DNA from: Allokutzneria sp. A3M-2-11 16
Lineage (GTDB): Bacteria; Actinomycetota; Actinomycetes; Mycobacteriales; Pseudonocardiaceae
Direction: 5' to 3'
Length of the DNA: 64,000 nucleotides
Assembly (NCBI RefSeq): GCF_024213555.1
Contig: NZ_JANAVO010000009.1
Coordinates: 62,001-126,000 of the forward strand
The notes under the pieces are model-generated. The model saw nothing but the letters and a program-made list of their open reading frames with translations, had not been told where the DNA came from and did no database searches. This document shows, piece by piece, positions 8,383-19,859 of this stretch (the first letter of the stretch is position 1; each line of letters starts with the position of its first letter). Made by a program: the position numbers and the translations under genes.

Positions 8383-9204
8383 TTAGAAGTCGTCGCCGTC
8401 GAGCACGGCCAGGTCCGGCGGCACGAGCGTGGTGGACAGCATCAACTCGCGCAGCAGGTTGTCGTTGAGCGAGTTGCCGACCGGCTCGCCGACCTCCTCG
8501 CGGGTGAGGCCGGGCACGCCGCCCCTGGACAGGCGGGTGCGGACGGCGACGACCAGGTGCTCGACGCGCTTGGCGGTCCAGCCGTCGTCCGGTTTCAGCT
8601 CCGCGAGCTGGTCGGCGGCCTGCCGCCAGGCCAGCGGCTGCGGGCGCGCCTCGTGCAGCAGGTAGCGCTGCCCCAGCACGACCAGGGCCAGTCGCTCGGC
8701 CTGGCTCAACCGCCAGGTCTTAGGCGGCTGGGTGACGTCGCGGTGCCGGGACACCGGGCGCTGCCCGTCCGCCCCGACCACGTAGATCTCCAGCAGGTGC
8801 TCGCGGCCGCTGGACCCTCGGACGAACAGCGGGGTGTAGCCCTCGCCGAGCGGGATCGGCTCCTCGCCCCGGAACAGCATCCGGGAACCGGGCAGCCGGA
8901 TCGGCAGCTTGCCGGTGGTGACCACCTGCCACAGCTTTCCGCCGTACACCAGTTCCCCGTGCACCCGGCTGACCTTGGTGTCGTCCCCGCCGACGCAGAC
9001 GTGCACATCCTCGCGGTTGCGGCCGAAGAGGACCTTGCGCTCGTCCTTCGGCCGCACCGAGACGCCGCCGAGCGTGGCCAGGGCGTAGAGCGTGCCCGGC
9101 GGTGCCGCGGAGGACACGCCGAAGGCGAGGCTGTCGTGCGCGGAGGACAGTTTGCGGACGTCGTCGTCCTTGTCCGGTTCCACTTCTGCGGGTACCTCCG
9201 TCAT
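8383..9204 (-). CDS. FHA-domain protein
   Basis: A 273-residue cytosolic protein with a forkhead-associated phosphothreonine-binding domain at ~residues 38-110: GR (61-62), SRxH (79-82) and following beta strands. The C-terminal ~100 residues are helical (WRLSQAERLALVVLGQRYL) and resemble the helical module of actinobacterial FHA proteins acting beside kinases. Its ATG overlaps the kinase stop (ATGA), so it is translated after the kinase and probably reads or presents a phosphorylated target of that kinase. Confidence 0.85.
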   Translation of the reverse strand: MTEVPAEVEPDKDDDVRKLSSAHDSLAFGVSSAAPPGTLYALATLGGVSVRPKDERKVLFGRNREDVHVCVGGDDTKVSRVHGELVYGGKLWQVVTTGKLPIRLPGSRMLFRGEEPIPLGEGYTPLFVRGSSGREHLLEIYVVGADGQRPVSRHRDVTQPPKTWRLSQAERLALVVLGQRYLLHEARPQPLAWRQAADQLAELKPDDGWTAKRVEHLVVAVRTRLSRGGVPGLTREEVGEPVGNSLNDNLLRELMLSTTLVPPDLAVLDGDDF

Positions 9205-10970
9205 CGTCTCGCCGCGAGGACCGGCACGAGCGCCTTGGCCAGGTCGGCCGCGACACCGCAGTGCCGCTCGGCGGTCTCGCCTCCCCCGCCCACGGCGATC
9301 ACCACGGTCTCGGCCTTCGTCTTTCCGGTTGGCAGGGAGTAGGTGTGGTCGACGACGCGCACGTCGCAGCCCGCGTCGTCGCCCGTGCCGCCCGGCTCGG
9401 TGTAGGTGGCGAAGCCGCCGACCAAGGCGAACCGGCCGTCACGCTGCTCGTTGAACGAGTTGTTGCCCCGGTCGAAGTACAGCTCCACGCCCATGTTCCT
9501 GGTCCTGCTCCGCCAGGTGCAGTCCCAGTTCCCGAAACCGGCCTTGCGCACCGCCGGGTCCACGCCGGGGACCCGCGCGAGCGCGTCCCCCGGCAGCAGC
9601 AGGCAGGCGTCCAGGCGCGCCAGCGACCGGGCCGGGAAGGGCGCGTTCCGGCGCGGCAGCGGGGCCTGTCCGGCGAGGGTGGCCACGTGGCGGGCGGCCT
9701 CGTCGGCCATGACGCAGAGATCGGGCGGCACGCGGCCGTCTCCGTCGTGGTCGGCTTCCACGACGACACCGACGTTGTCCGGCAGCACCACCGTCCGGTC
9801 ACAGACCTTGCTCTCGTTGCGCCCCTGGACCACGGTGATCGGCCCGATCTGCTCCGCGGGACCGGGCGGTGCGCCCAGCAGCGGCTTGAGCTCCACCGAC
9901 AGGTCGACGTAGCTGTTCCCCTCGCCGCGGACGAGCACGTCGCAGCGGGGGAACCCGGAGTACGCCACGTCCAGGTCGGCTGTGCCGAACCGCCGGATCG
10001 CGTCGAGGTCGAACAGCGCGCACGGGTCGGCGGTGGTCTGGTCACCCGCACCGAGCGCGGGCGCCTTGGACCAGAGGACCGGCACGGTCACCGCCGCCGC
10101 GAGCACGACGATCGCGATCAGCGCCCAGCGCTTCCACGCGGCGGGCCCGGTGCGGCGCTCGTCGACGACGTCCTGGAGCAGGCGGCGCGCGGTCCTGGCG
10201 TCGGGCCGGGCCGCCGGATCACGCCGCATCAGCTCCACGAGCACGGGCGAGAGCGGCCCGGCGTTGTCCGCGAGCGGGATCGGGGCCGTGGCCACCCGGC
10301 GCAGCAGCGCGAGCGGGTTCTCCGCGTCCCCGAAGGGCGGGCGGCCCTCCACCGCGGTGAACAGGGTCGCGCCCAGGGAGAAGACGTCGGAGGCGGCCGT
10401 GGGCTCCTCGCCGTTGGCGACCTCGGGGGCGAGGAAGGCGGGCGTGCCGCCGACGAGGCCGGTGTGTGTCCAGGTCGTCTCGGTGCCGAGCGCCCGGGAG
10501 ATGCCGAAGTCGGTCAGCTTGGCCACGTCGTCGGCGGCGACGAGGACGTTGCTGGGTTTGACGTCGCGGTGCACCACGCCCTTGGCGTGCACCGCGGCCA
10601 GCGCGTCCGCGATCTGCACGCCGAGCCGCGCGACCCGGGCCGGGGGCATCGCGCCCTCGGCGTGGACCAGGGTGCCGAGGCTGCTCGACGGCACGTACTC
10701 CATGACGAGCCACCACTCGTCGCCGTCCTGGACCTCGCCGAGGAAGGTGACGATGCTGGGGTGGTCGAGCTGGGCCGCGATCGCCGCCTCGCGGCGCAGC
10801 AGGCGGCGGGTCCGGTCCTCGGTGGTCGCCTGCTTCAGCGCGACCTCGCGGCCCTCCTGCTCGTCGGTGGCGCGCCAGACCATGCCCATGCCGCCCGCGC
10901 CGATCGGCTCGTCGAGCCGGTACCGGCCGGCAATGAGCGTCCCCGAACGCACCGGTGTCTCCCCCATCAC
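9201..10970 (-). CDS. membrane Ser/Thr protein kinase, PknB-like catalytic domain
   Basis: A 589-residue receptor-type kinase. Catalytic domain ~16-270: glycine loop GAGGMGMV, Lys46, HRDVKPSN with Asp136, DFG 154-156 and APE 181-183, all intact. A membrane segment at ~281-299 is followed by a ~290-residue exported region rich in paired cysteines; there are no PASTA repeats, so its signal differs from PknB's. Start GTG 10970 or ATG 10967. It is coupled to the FHA gene by 4 nt. The exported part resembles DUF3558-like domains only loosely. Confidence 0.92.
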   Translation of the reverse strand: MMGETPVRSGTLIAGRYRLDEPIGAGGMGMVWRATDEQEGREVALKQATTEDRTRRLLRREAAIAAQLDHPSIVTFLGEVQDGDEWWLVMEYVPSSSLGTLVHAEGAMPPARVARLGVQIADALAAVHAKGVVHRDVKPSNVLVAADDVAKLTDFGISRALGTETTWTHTGLVGGTPAFLAPEVANGEEPTAASDVFSLGATLFTAVEGRPPFGDAENPLALLRRVATAPIPLADNAGPLSPVLVELMRRDPAARPDARTARRLLQDVVDERRTGPAAWKRWALIAIVVLAAAVTVPVLWSKAPALGAGDQTTADPCALFDLDAIRRFGTADLDVAYSGFPRCDVLVRGEGNSYVDLSVELKPLLGAPPGPAEQIGPITVVQGRNESKVCDRTVVLPDNVGVVVEADHDGDGRVPPDLCVMADEAARHVATLAGQAPLPRRNAPFPARSLARLDACLLLPGDALARVPGVDPAVRKAGFGNWDCTWRSRTRNMGVELYFDRGNNSFNEQRDGRFALVGGFATYTEPGGTGDDAGCDVRVVDHTYSLPTGKTKAETVVIAVGGGGETAERHCGVAADLAKALVPVLAARR

Positions 10971-11035
10971 GCGCTGTGCCAGGCACCGTACTGCATCTCG
11001 GGAGCCCTCCCGGCGCTCGTCTCTACCTTGCCGTC

Positions 11036-12046
11036 ATGACCACCTGGAGCCGCCCGGCGGCCCTGCTCGCGGCGTCGCTGGTAGCGACAGCCCTGGCCGT
11101 TCCGGCGATCGCCGCGCCCGTGGACCCAACCACGGACATCACCGTTGGCACACCGCAGGAACTCGCCAAAGCCCTGGCAAACGCCAAACCCGGCGCCACG
11201 ATCACGCTCGCTCCCGGCGCCTACGAGGGCGAGTTCGTGATCACCGCCGCCGGTAGCGCGGCCGCGCCGATCACGCTCACCGGACCGAGGGAAGCCGTGC
11301 TGTCCAACGGGGGCGGCTACGGGTTGCACCTCAACGGCGCGGCGCACTGGAGGCTCAACGGTTTCTCGGTGCGGCGCTCGGCGAAGGGCGTCGTGCTGGA
11401 CCGCTCGCACCACGTCGTGCTCGACGGCCTCCATCTGTCCACAGTGGACGAAGAGGCGGTGCACTTCCGGACCTCCAGCTCCGACAACGTGATCCGGCGC
11501 TCGACGATCCGGGACACCGGCCGCGGGAAACCGCAGTTCGGTGAGGGGATCTACTTCGGCTCGGCCAAGAGCAACTGGAAGAAGTTCGGTGAGAACGGCG
11601 GCAAGGGGCCCGACCGCAGCGACCGCAACCAGGCGCTGGAGAACACCATCGGCCCCGGTGTCACCGCCGAGCACGTGGACGTCAAGGAGGGCACTGCGGG
11701 CGGGGTCATCCGCGGGAACTCCTTCGACGGGCACGGGATCAGCGGTCAGAACTACGCCGACTCCTGGGTGGACGTGAAGGGCGACGGCTACCTGGTCGAG
11801 GGCAACCGCGGCACCTTCGACGGCTCGGGCGCGCTGGTGGACGGCTACCAGACGCACACCGTCGTCGACGGGACCGGCTGCGGCACCGTCTTCCGCGCCA
11901 ACGACTCCGATCTCGGCGGGGCCAAGGGGTGGGCCATCAACGTGACCAACCAGAACAAGTGCGCGAAACCCGCCGTCGTGCACTCCGACAACAAGGTCCG
12001 CAACGCCGGTCGCGGCCTCACCAACATCGAGGTCGGCGCGCCCTGA
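11036..12046 (+). CDS. secreted right-handed beta-helix protein
   Basis: A 336-residue exported protein with a signal peptide ending near residue 24 (VPAIAAPVD). The rest shows short repeating beta-coil patterns (ITLTGPREAVLSNG, NVIRRSTIRDTG, VIRGNSF) of parallel beta-helix proteins such as pectate lyases and polysaccharide-active enzymes. A catalytic triad cannot be assigned. Two cysteines near residues 282 and 302 may form a disulphide. Divergent from the kinase with 65 bp between; a strong hairpin follows the stop. Confidence 0.75.
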   Translation: MTTWSRPAALLAASLVATALAVPAIAAPVDPTTDITVGTPQELAKALANAKPGATITLAPGAYEGEFVITAAGSAAAPITLTGPREAVLSNGGGYGLHLNGAAHWRLNGFSVRRSAKGVVLDRSHHVVLDGLHLSTVDEEAVHFRTSSSDNVIRRSTIRDTGRGKPQFGEGIYFGSAKSNWKKFGENGGKGPDRSDRNQALENTIGPGVTAEHVDVKEGTAGGVIRGNSFDGHGISGQNYADSWVDVKGDGYLVEGNRGTFDGSGALVDGYQTHTVVDGTGCGTVFRANDSDLGGAKGWAINVTNQNKCAKPAVVHSDNKVRNAGRGLTNIEVGAP

Positions 12047-12053
12047 TGCCGCT

Positions 12054-12088
12054 GGGGCTGGGCGGTTTCCGGGGGTCCGCCCAGCCCC
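12054..12088 (+). terminator. hairpin after beta-helix gene
   Basis: Perfect 12-bp stem GGGGCTGGGCGG (12054-12065) with CCGCCCAGCCCC (12077-12088), 11-nt loop, starting 8 nt after the stop codon. It lies between convergent genes and could serve both. No clear T-run. Confidence 0.6.
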
Positions 12089-12111
12089 GGCTCCCAGGTC
12101 AGGACGCCTGA

Positions 12112-13014
12112 TCAGCCCAGGGCGGCCAGCGCGCGGTCCAGCGCTTCGCCGGTCTGCGCCGCGGCCGCGCGCTTCCTCGGCACGGCCTCCACGAGCATGA
12201 TCGCGTAGAGGTAGACCTGGTACAGCGCGATGCGGGCGCGGGTGGTGTCGTCGAAGACCAGCACTCCCCCGGCCTGGCGGTAGCCGGTCAGGAACGCCTC
12301 GTCCTGTTCGATGTCGCCGAACAGCGCCAGCGAGGCCATGTCCGCCAGCGGGTCGCCCCAGAACGAGCGCTCGCCGTCGATCAGCGCACTGATGTGCAGG
12401 GTCCCCCGGGGCGCGTCGAGCATGATGTTGCCCGGCCACAGGTCGAAGTGCACCAGCGCGGGGGTGACCACGTCGTCGAGCAGCGGTGCCGCGGCCGTGA
12501 CCCGGGACCGGATCTCCGGCAGCTGCACGCCGAAACGCGCCGCGTCGGCCAGCACCGCGTCGACCATCCCGAGGAACGCCTCCCGCCAGGTGCTCGCCAG
12601 CCCGCGCTGCGAGTAGCCGAACCGCCGCCCGGTCAGCCGGTGCAGGTCGGCGACCACCCGGCCGAGCTCGGCGCGCAGCCGGGCCTGGTCCGCCTCGGCC
12701 AGCTCCGCGCGCAGGCTGTGCCAGGTCTGGCCGGGGACCTCCTCCATGAGCAGGTAGCCCTCGTCGCCGCGGATCACCCTGGGCACCGGGACGCCGCCGG
12801 TCTCGGCGACGCGGAGGAACAGCTCCTCGGTGGCCAGCAGGGCGATCTCGTAGTCCAGCCGCGGCTGGTTCGGGGACGGCTCGACCTTGAGCACCTGCCG
12901 CGCCCCGTCGACCATCTCCAACCGGTAGAGCGTGTTGTAGAAGCCGTCGGTCAGCTGTTCCTGGAAGGCCACGTCGGCGGGGGCGATGCCCGCCAGGGCC
13001 AGCGGCGCCGTCAT
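12112..13014 (-). CDS. phosphotransferase family protein (APH fold)
   Basis: A 300-residue protein with the aminoglycoside-phosphotransferase / choline-kinase fold. The catalytic loop VHFDLWPGNIML corresponds to HxDxxxxN, and the DFG-equivalent is ALIDGERSFWGDP; an N-lobe Lys is seen in RQVLKVEP. Such proteins phosphorylate small molecules, sometimes antibiotics, or fructosamines. Nothing decides which here. The ATG at 13014 fits the domain start; open sequence upstream runs antisense to the EF-hand gene and is not coding. Confidence 0.82.
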   Translation of the reverse strand: MTAPLALAGIAPADVAFQEQLTDGFYNTLYRLEMVDGARQVLKVEPSPNQPRLDYEIALLATEELFLRVAETGGVPVPRVIRGDEGYLLMEEVPGQTWHSLRAELAEADQARLRAELGRVVADLHRLTGRRFGYSQRGLASTWREAFLGMVDAVLADAARFGVQLPEIRSRVTAAAPLLDDVVTPALVHFDLWPGNIMLDAPRGTLHISALIDGERSFWGDPLADMASLALFGDIEQDEAFLTGYRQAGGVLVFDDTTRARIALYQVYLYAIMLVEAVPRKRAAAAQTGEALDRALAALG

Positions 13015-13138
13015 GGCGGCCAGCCTAGACGAGATGCCCGACCACCGAGCGTGACCGGCGATGCCACCCGTCCGGCCAGTTGCCTGTGCCACGGCGCGGG
13101 CGCACCCTCGACAGCTCCGGCAGCAGAGAGGATCACGC

Positions 13139-13669
13139 ATGGCCAGCGACCTGCAACGACGCAAGATCGCCCGGGTGTTCTCCGCCATGGACGCCGACTC
13201 CGACGGACTCCTCACCGAAGCGGACTTCCGCGCGCTCACCGACCGCTGGACCGCGCTGCGCGGCGCCGAGCCCGGCAGCGACGCGCACGCGCTGCTCACC
13301 GCAGTGATGATGGGCTGGTGGGCGACGCTGCTCGCGGCGGCCGACCCGGAGGGCGAGACCGTGACGCTGGCGGACGTGCTGGCCGTCGCCGTGCGGCTGT
13401 CGTCGATGCGCGAGGCCGTGGCGGGTACCGCGAACGCGATGTTCGACGCCGTGGACCGGGACGGCGACGGCGAGGTCTCCGCCGCCGAGTACGGCGAGAT
13501 GATCACGGGCTGGACCGGCTCGCACGCGGACACCTCGGAGATCTTCGCGCTGCTGGACTCCGACGGGGACGGACGGCTCTCCCGCGCGGAGTTCGCCGAT
13601 CTGTGGTTCGAGTTCTGGGCGGGCGACGACAACGACGCGCGGGGCAACCTCGTCTTCGGCCGCTACTGA
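13139..13669 (+). CDS. calerythrin-like EF-hand calcium-binding protein
   Basis: A 176-residue cytosolic protein with three clear EF-hand loops: DADSDGLLTEAD (18-29), DRDGDGEVSAAE, and DSDGDGRLSRAE near the C-terminus. A degenerate loop lies around residues 62-75. Length and layout match calerythrin of Saccharopolyspora erythraea, a calcium buffer/sensor. AGAGGA precedes the ATG. It is convergent with the following TetR gene, separated by the inverted-repeat element with a terminator hairpin. Confidence 0.88.
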   Translation: MASDLQRRKIARVFSAMDADSDGLLTEADFRALTDRWTALRGAEPGSDAHALLTAVMMGWWATLLAAADPEGETVTLADVLAVAVRLSSMREAVAGTANAMFDAVDRDGDGEVSAAEYGEMITGWTGSHADTSEIFALLDSDGDGRLSRAEFADLWFEFWAGDDNDARGNLVFGRY

Positions 13670-13686
13670 TCACTCCGCCTCGGGTT

Positions 13687-13808
13687 GGGGCGTCTTCAAG
13701 TACCCCGGACCCCCTCCCCACCGGTCTTTAACCGCCCCCAACCCCGCAGAGGGTTGGGGGCGGTTTTCGGTGATCGTTTGGGGGGTTCGTAGGACTTGAA
13801 GACGCCCC
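13687..13808. repeat. ~120-bp inverted-repeat element, copy A
   Basis: Perfect 15-bp terminal inverted repeats GGGGCGTCTTCAAGT (13687-13701) and ACTTGAAGACGCCCC (13794-13808) around an internal G/C hairpin. It fills the gap between two convergent genes. A related element lies at 19714-19832. No gene inside. Confidence 0.75.
13731..13764. terminator. bidirectional terminator hairpin inside copy A
   Basis: Perfect 14-bp stem ACCGCCCCCAACCC (13731-13744) / GGGTTGGGGGCGGT (13751-13764), 6-nt loop CGCAGA, followed on the plus strand by TTT. It separates the EF-hand and TetR genes. Confidence 0.7.
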
Positions 13809-13820
13809 GACTACGGCGGA

Positions 13821-14615
13821 TCAGGCGATTCGGGCTCGGCGGACCGCGACCTCGATGCCGTCGAGCACGGTGGCCAGCCCTGATCGGAAGGTCTCGCGCG
13901 CCTCCTGTTCGAGGTACGGCACGGTCTCGTCCTCCAGCTGGAAGGCCCGCTCGGACTCCATCTTCGTCAGCGCCGGGTAGCGCTCGCCGAAGTCCGGCGC
14001 GAGCTCCTGGAGCAGGGCCGACCGGGTCAGCCACCACTCGTCGTCGGAGACGCCGGTCTCGGCCTGCGCCGCGCGGGCCTCCGCGACCAGCCGCACCGCG
14101 CCGCGGACGTAGGTGGTCAGCGTGCCGATGAGGCGCCGCACCTCCTTCGCGGGCAGTTCCAGGCGGGCGAGGATCACCGCGAGCGTCTCCACGGACTGGA
14201 ACTCGTTGGGGCCCAGCACCGAACGCGCCTGGGACACCTGGAGCAGCCACGGGTGCCGGAGGTGGAAGTCCCAGGTGTCCCACGCCCACGCGGTCACCGC
14301 GGCGCGCCACTCCCGGTGGCCGGAGTAGTCGGTCGGCAGCTCGCCGAGCGTGCGGTCGTACATGAGGTCGACCAGCTCGTTCTTGTTCGCCACGTAGGTG
14401 TAGAGCGCCATGGCGGTGCGACCGAGGCGCTCGCCGACCGCGCGCATCGACAGGCCCGGCATGCCGTCAGCGTCGGCGATCGCGATCCCCGCCTCGACGA
14501 TCATCTCGACCGAAAGCGCTGGTCGCGGGCCTGGGCGCGAGTGGTCCCCGGCGCCGGAGCGCCACAGCAGCCCCATCGAGCGGCGGGCGTCGCCCTGCGC
14601 CGCGTACACCACCAT
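13821..14615 (-). CDS. TetR/AcrR family regulator with TetR_C-type domain
   Basis: A 264-residue regulator. An N-terminal tail of ~35 residues precedes the HTH (LSMRAVGERLGRTAMALYTYVANKNELVDLMYD, about residues 56-88), followed by a long ligand-binding domain with the tryptophan-rich pattern of the tetracycline-repressor C-terminal family. AAGGAG lies 7 nt before the ATG. It is divergent from the UvrA-like gene with 72 bp between, so it is the likely repressor of that gene, possibly relieved by a DNA-binding drug. Confidence 0.88.
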   Translation of the reverse strand: MVVYAAQGDARRSMGLLWRSGAGDHSRPGPRPALSVEMIVEAGIAIADADGMPGLSMRAVGERLGRTAMALYTYVANKNELVDLMYDRTLGELPTDYSGHREWRAAVTAWAWDTWDFHLRHPWLLQVSQARSVLGPNEFQSVETLAVILARLELPAKEVRRLIGTLTTYVRGAVRLVAEARAAQAETGVSDDEWWLTRSALLQELAPDFGERYPALTKMESERAFQLEDETVPYLEQEARETFRSGLATVLDGIEVAVRRARIA

Positions 14616-14687
14616 TTGCAAACTCCTTACACCATAAAGTAGCCTCAGTTTACACCCTAAGGAAATCTCTGCCGAGAGGAGCCTGTC

Positions 14688-16952
<2,265 letters not shown>

Positions 16953-16995
16953 TAGGTGGCTTGAAATGCTCCGGTAAAGCCGTTATCCAGGCGAT

Positions 16996-19713
16996 GTGAC
17001 CCTGGAATTGGGGATACTCGGCGATCTCCACGTGCGCGCCGACGGGGAGCCGGTCGACACCGGCTCCCCCCGGCAGCGCTGCGTGCTGGCCGCGCTGCTG
17101 GTGGACGCCAACCGGGTCATCCCCCAGGACCAGCTGGTCACGCGCGTCTGGGGGGCCGGTCCGCCCGCCGGGGTGCGCTCGACGCTGCACACCTACGTCT
17201 CCCGGTTGCGCGGGGTGCTCGCGCCCACCGGTGAGGCCACCCTGACCCGCCAGCCCGGCGGCTACACGCTGAGCACCGACCTGGCCAACATCGACCTGCA
17301 CGAGTTCCGCGCCCGCGCGGCGAAAGCCCGCAGGAAGGCCGATCCGGCGGGCCGCGCCGTGCTGCTGCGGCACGCGCTGGAGCTGTGGCGGGGCGACGCG
17401 CTCGCCGGCTTCGACACGGAGTGGGCGGACGCGGTGCGGGTGACGCTGCACAAGGAGCGGCTGGCCGCGCAGGTGGAGCGGATCGACGCGCTGCTGGAGT
17501 GCGGGCGGCACGCGGAGCTGATCGCCGAGCTGACCGAGCTGACCGTGGAACACCCGCTCGACGAGCGCCTGTGCGAGCAGCTGATGCTGGCGCTCTACCG
17601 CAACGACCGCCGCGCGGACGCGCTCCAGGAGTACGAGCGGATCCACCGCGGTCTCGCCGTGCAGCTGGGCACCGATCCCGGTTCGCGGCTGCGCGAGCTG
17701 CACGCCCGGATCCTCGCCTCCGCCCCCGAGCTCGCCGCCCACTCCCCCGGCGCGGTGCCGAGGGCGGCGGTCCCGCACCAGCTCCCGTCCGCGCCGGGCA
17801 CGTTCACCGGGCGCCGCGCCGAACTGACCACATTGGACAGAGGCACGCTGACGGTGATCAGCGGTGCGGGCGGGACCGGCAAGACCTCGCTGGCGCTGCA
17901 CTGGGCGCACCTGGACCCGAACCGGTTCCCCGACGGCCAGCTCTACGTGGACCTGCGGGGTTTCGACCCCGACCACGAGCCGGTCCGGCCGGACGTGGCG
18001 CTGCGCGGGTTCCTCGACGCGCTCGGCGTCCCGCCCGACACGCTGCCGGAGGAGTTCACCGACCGCGTCGCGCTCTACCGGGACCTGCTCGCCGACCGGA
18101 ACGCGTTGGTGGTGCTGGACAACGCGCACAACGTCGAGCAGATCGACCGGCTGCTGCCCGGGGACGGCGAGTGCACCGTCGTGGTGACCAGCCGCGACCG
18201 GATGAGCGGGCTGCCCGGCGCACGGTTGCTCACCCTCGACGCCCTCGACCCCGGCGACGCCAGGGAGCTGCTGGCCTCGCGGCTGGGCGAGGACCGGCTG
18301 GCCGCCGAGCCCGAGGCGGCCGACGAGCTGATCGCGCTCTGCGCCGGGCTGCCGCTGGCGCTGGGCGTCGTCGCCGCGCGGGTGGCCACCTCCCCGTGGC
18401 TCGGCCTCGCGGAGCTGGCCAGGAGCCTGCGCAAGGACCGGTCCCGGCTGGACGGGCTGCGGATCGGCGACAGCCGGGTGGACCTGCGCGCGGTGTTCTC
18501 CTGGTCGCTGCGCGGGCTCTCCGCCGCGGCGACCGAACTGTTCGGGCTGCTCGGCCTCGTCCCTGGCCGGGAGATCGGCAGGAGCGCCGTCGCCGCGCTC
18601 ACCGGCTCGGACACGGCGGCGCTCGACGAGCTGGAGAACGCCAACCTGGTCACCAGGTCCACTTCGGACAGATACCGGATGCACGATCTGATCCGCTTGT
18701 ACGCCAAGGAGATCGTCACCGGTTCGCCCGAGGACGCGTTGCGTCGCTGGGTCGACTTCCACGCCCACTCCGCCTACGCGGTCGAGCGGACGCTGTTCCC
18801 GCGCCGGGCGCCGATCACGATGGAGCCGCCCGTGCCCGGTTGCGTCCCGGCCGCCTTCGACGACATCGAGTCGGCGATGGAGTGGATGGACACCGAGCAC
18901 CAGAACGCCGCCGCCGCCCAAACCCTCGCGGCGGAGTTCTTGTGGCACAACAGGGTCTGGCAGATCGCCCGCGCGATGGACACCTACTTCTGGCGCCGCG
19001 GCCTGCAGTCCGAACGGATCGCGCTGTGGTCGGCGGGCCTGCGCTCGGCGGAGGCCGTCGGCGACGTGGACGCGCGGGTGCTGTGCCTGCGCTCGGCCTC
19101 CGACGCCTACGCCCGGATCGACGAGCACGACACCGCGCTGCGCCTCGTCGAGCAGGCACTGGAGCTCGCCGAGGAGCCGGAGGTGGTGGCGCACATCCAC
19201 TACAGCCTGGTCTCGACGTGCGACCGGCACGGTGACCACGAGCGCGGGCTGGCCCACGCCGAGGCTGCTTTGCTTGTGTACCAAGGACTCGGCAAGCCCG
19301 CGCTGCACGCGCAGGGGCACATCGCGGTGGGCTGGTGCCTGATCAAGTTAGGTGGCAGGCACGAGGAGGCGCGGTGGCACTGCGAGGAGGCTCTGGCGCT
19401 CTACCGAGCGCACGGGGACCGCGGTGGCGAGGCGGGCGCGCTCGAAGGGCTCGGCATGCTCGCCTACGACGCCCACCGGTACGCGGAGGCGCTGACCTAC
19501 TTCCAGCAGGCGCGGAACCTGTCGGTGCGGTTGGGGAACCTCTACGTGGAGGCCGATGTCCTGGAGCACATCGGCGAGACCTACACCGCGCTCGGTCGGC
19601 ATCGCGAGGCCAAGGACGCGTGGGAGCGCGCTGTGGAGTCCTTCACCGCGCAGAACCGCGGCCGCGAGGCACAACGCGTCCTCTCCCTGCTGCACCACCC
19701 CGTCACCCTGTGA
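16996..19713 (+). CDS. AfsR/SARP family regulator (OmpR-like HTH, BTAD, NB-ARC, TPR)
   Basis: A 905-residue pathway-type activator. OmpR-like winged helix at ~1-90 (RQRCVLAALLVDANR, VRSTLHTYVSRLRGVL), bacterial transcriptional activation domain at ~95-250 ending QLGTDPGSRLREL, NB-ARC ATPase with P-loop GAGGTGKTSL near residue 293, and TPR repeats over the last ~260 residues. Such proteins are often phosphorylated by Ser/Thr kinases and switch on secondary metabolism. GTG 16996 opens the conserved LGILGDL stretch. No pathway genes directly follow, so its target is open. Confidence 0.92.
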   Translation: MTLELGILGDLHVRADGEPVDTGSPRQRCVLAALLVDANRVIPQDQLVTRVWGAGPPAGVRSTLHTYVSRLRGVLAPTGEATLTRQPGGYTLSTDLANIDLHEFRARAAKARRKADPAGRAVLLRHALELWRGDALAGFDTEWADAVRVTLHKERLAAQVERIDALLECGRHAELIAELTELTVEHPLDERLCEQLMLALYRNDRRADALQEYERIHRGLAVQLGTDPGSRLRELHARILASAPELAAHSPGAVPRAAVPHQLPSAPGTFTGRRAELTTLDRGTLTVISGAGGTGKTSLALHWAHLDPNRFPDGQLYVDLRGFDPDHEPVRPDVALRGFLDALGVPPDTLPEEFTDRVALYRDLLADRNALVVLDNAHNVEQIDRLLPGDGECTVVVTSRDRMSGLPGARLLTLDALDPGDARELLASRLGEDRLAAEPEAADELIALCAGLPLALGVVAARVATSPWLGLAELARSLRKDRSRLDGLRIGDSRVDLRAVFSWSLRGLSAAATELFGLLGLVPGREIGRSAVAALTGSDTAALDELENANLVTRSTSDRYRMHDLIRLYAKEIVTGSPEDALRRWVDFHAHSAYAVERTLFPRRAPITMEPPVPGCVPAAFDDIESAMEWMDTEHQNAAAAQTLAAEFLWHNRVWQIARAMDTYFWRRGLQSERIALWSAGLRSAEAVGDVDARVLCLRSASDAYARIDEHDTALRLVEQALELAEEPEVVAHIHYSLVSTCDRHGDHERGLAHAEAALLVYQGLGKPALHAQGHIAVGWCLIKLGGRHEEARWHCEEALALYRAHGDRGGEAGALEGLGMLAYDAHRYAEALTYFQQARNLSVRLGNLYVEADVLEHIGETYTALGRHREAKDAWERAVESFTAQNRGREAQRVLSLLHHPVTL

Positions 19714-19832
19714 GTCTTCAAGTACCCCCAACCCCTTCTCCCACGACCAATAACCGCACCCAACCTCGACGGTGCCGGGGGGTTGGGGGCGGTTGAAGAC
19801 GGGTGGGGCGGGGGTGCGCGGTACTTGAAGAC
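19714..19832. repeat. ~120-bp inverted-repeat element, copy B
   Basis: Terminal inverted repeats GTCTTCAAGTACC (19714-19726) and GGTACTTGAAGAC (19820-19832), starting one base after the SARP stop. Inside lies an imperfect stem ACCGCACCCAACC / GGTTGGGGGCGGT. Like copy A it separates convergent genes and may terminate both. Confidence 0.72.
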
Positions 19833-19859
19833 GGGGGAACCCGGCTGGGAGGGGGCGGG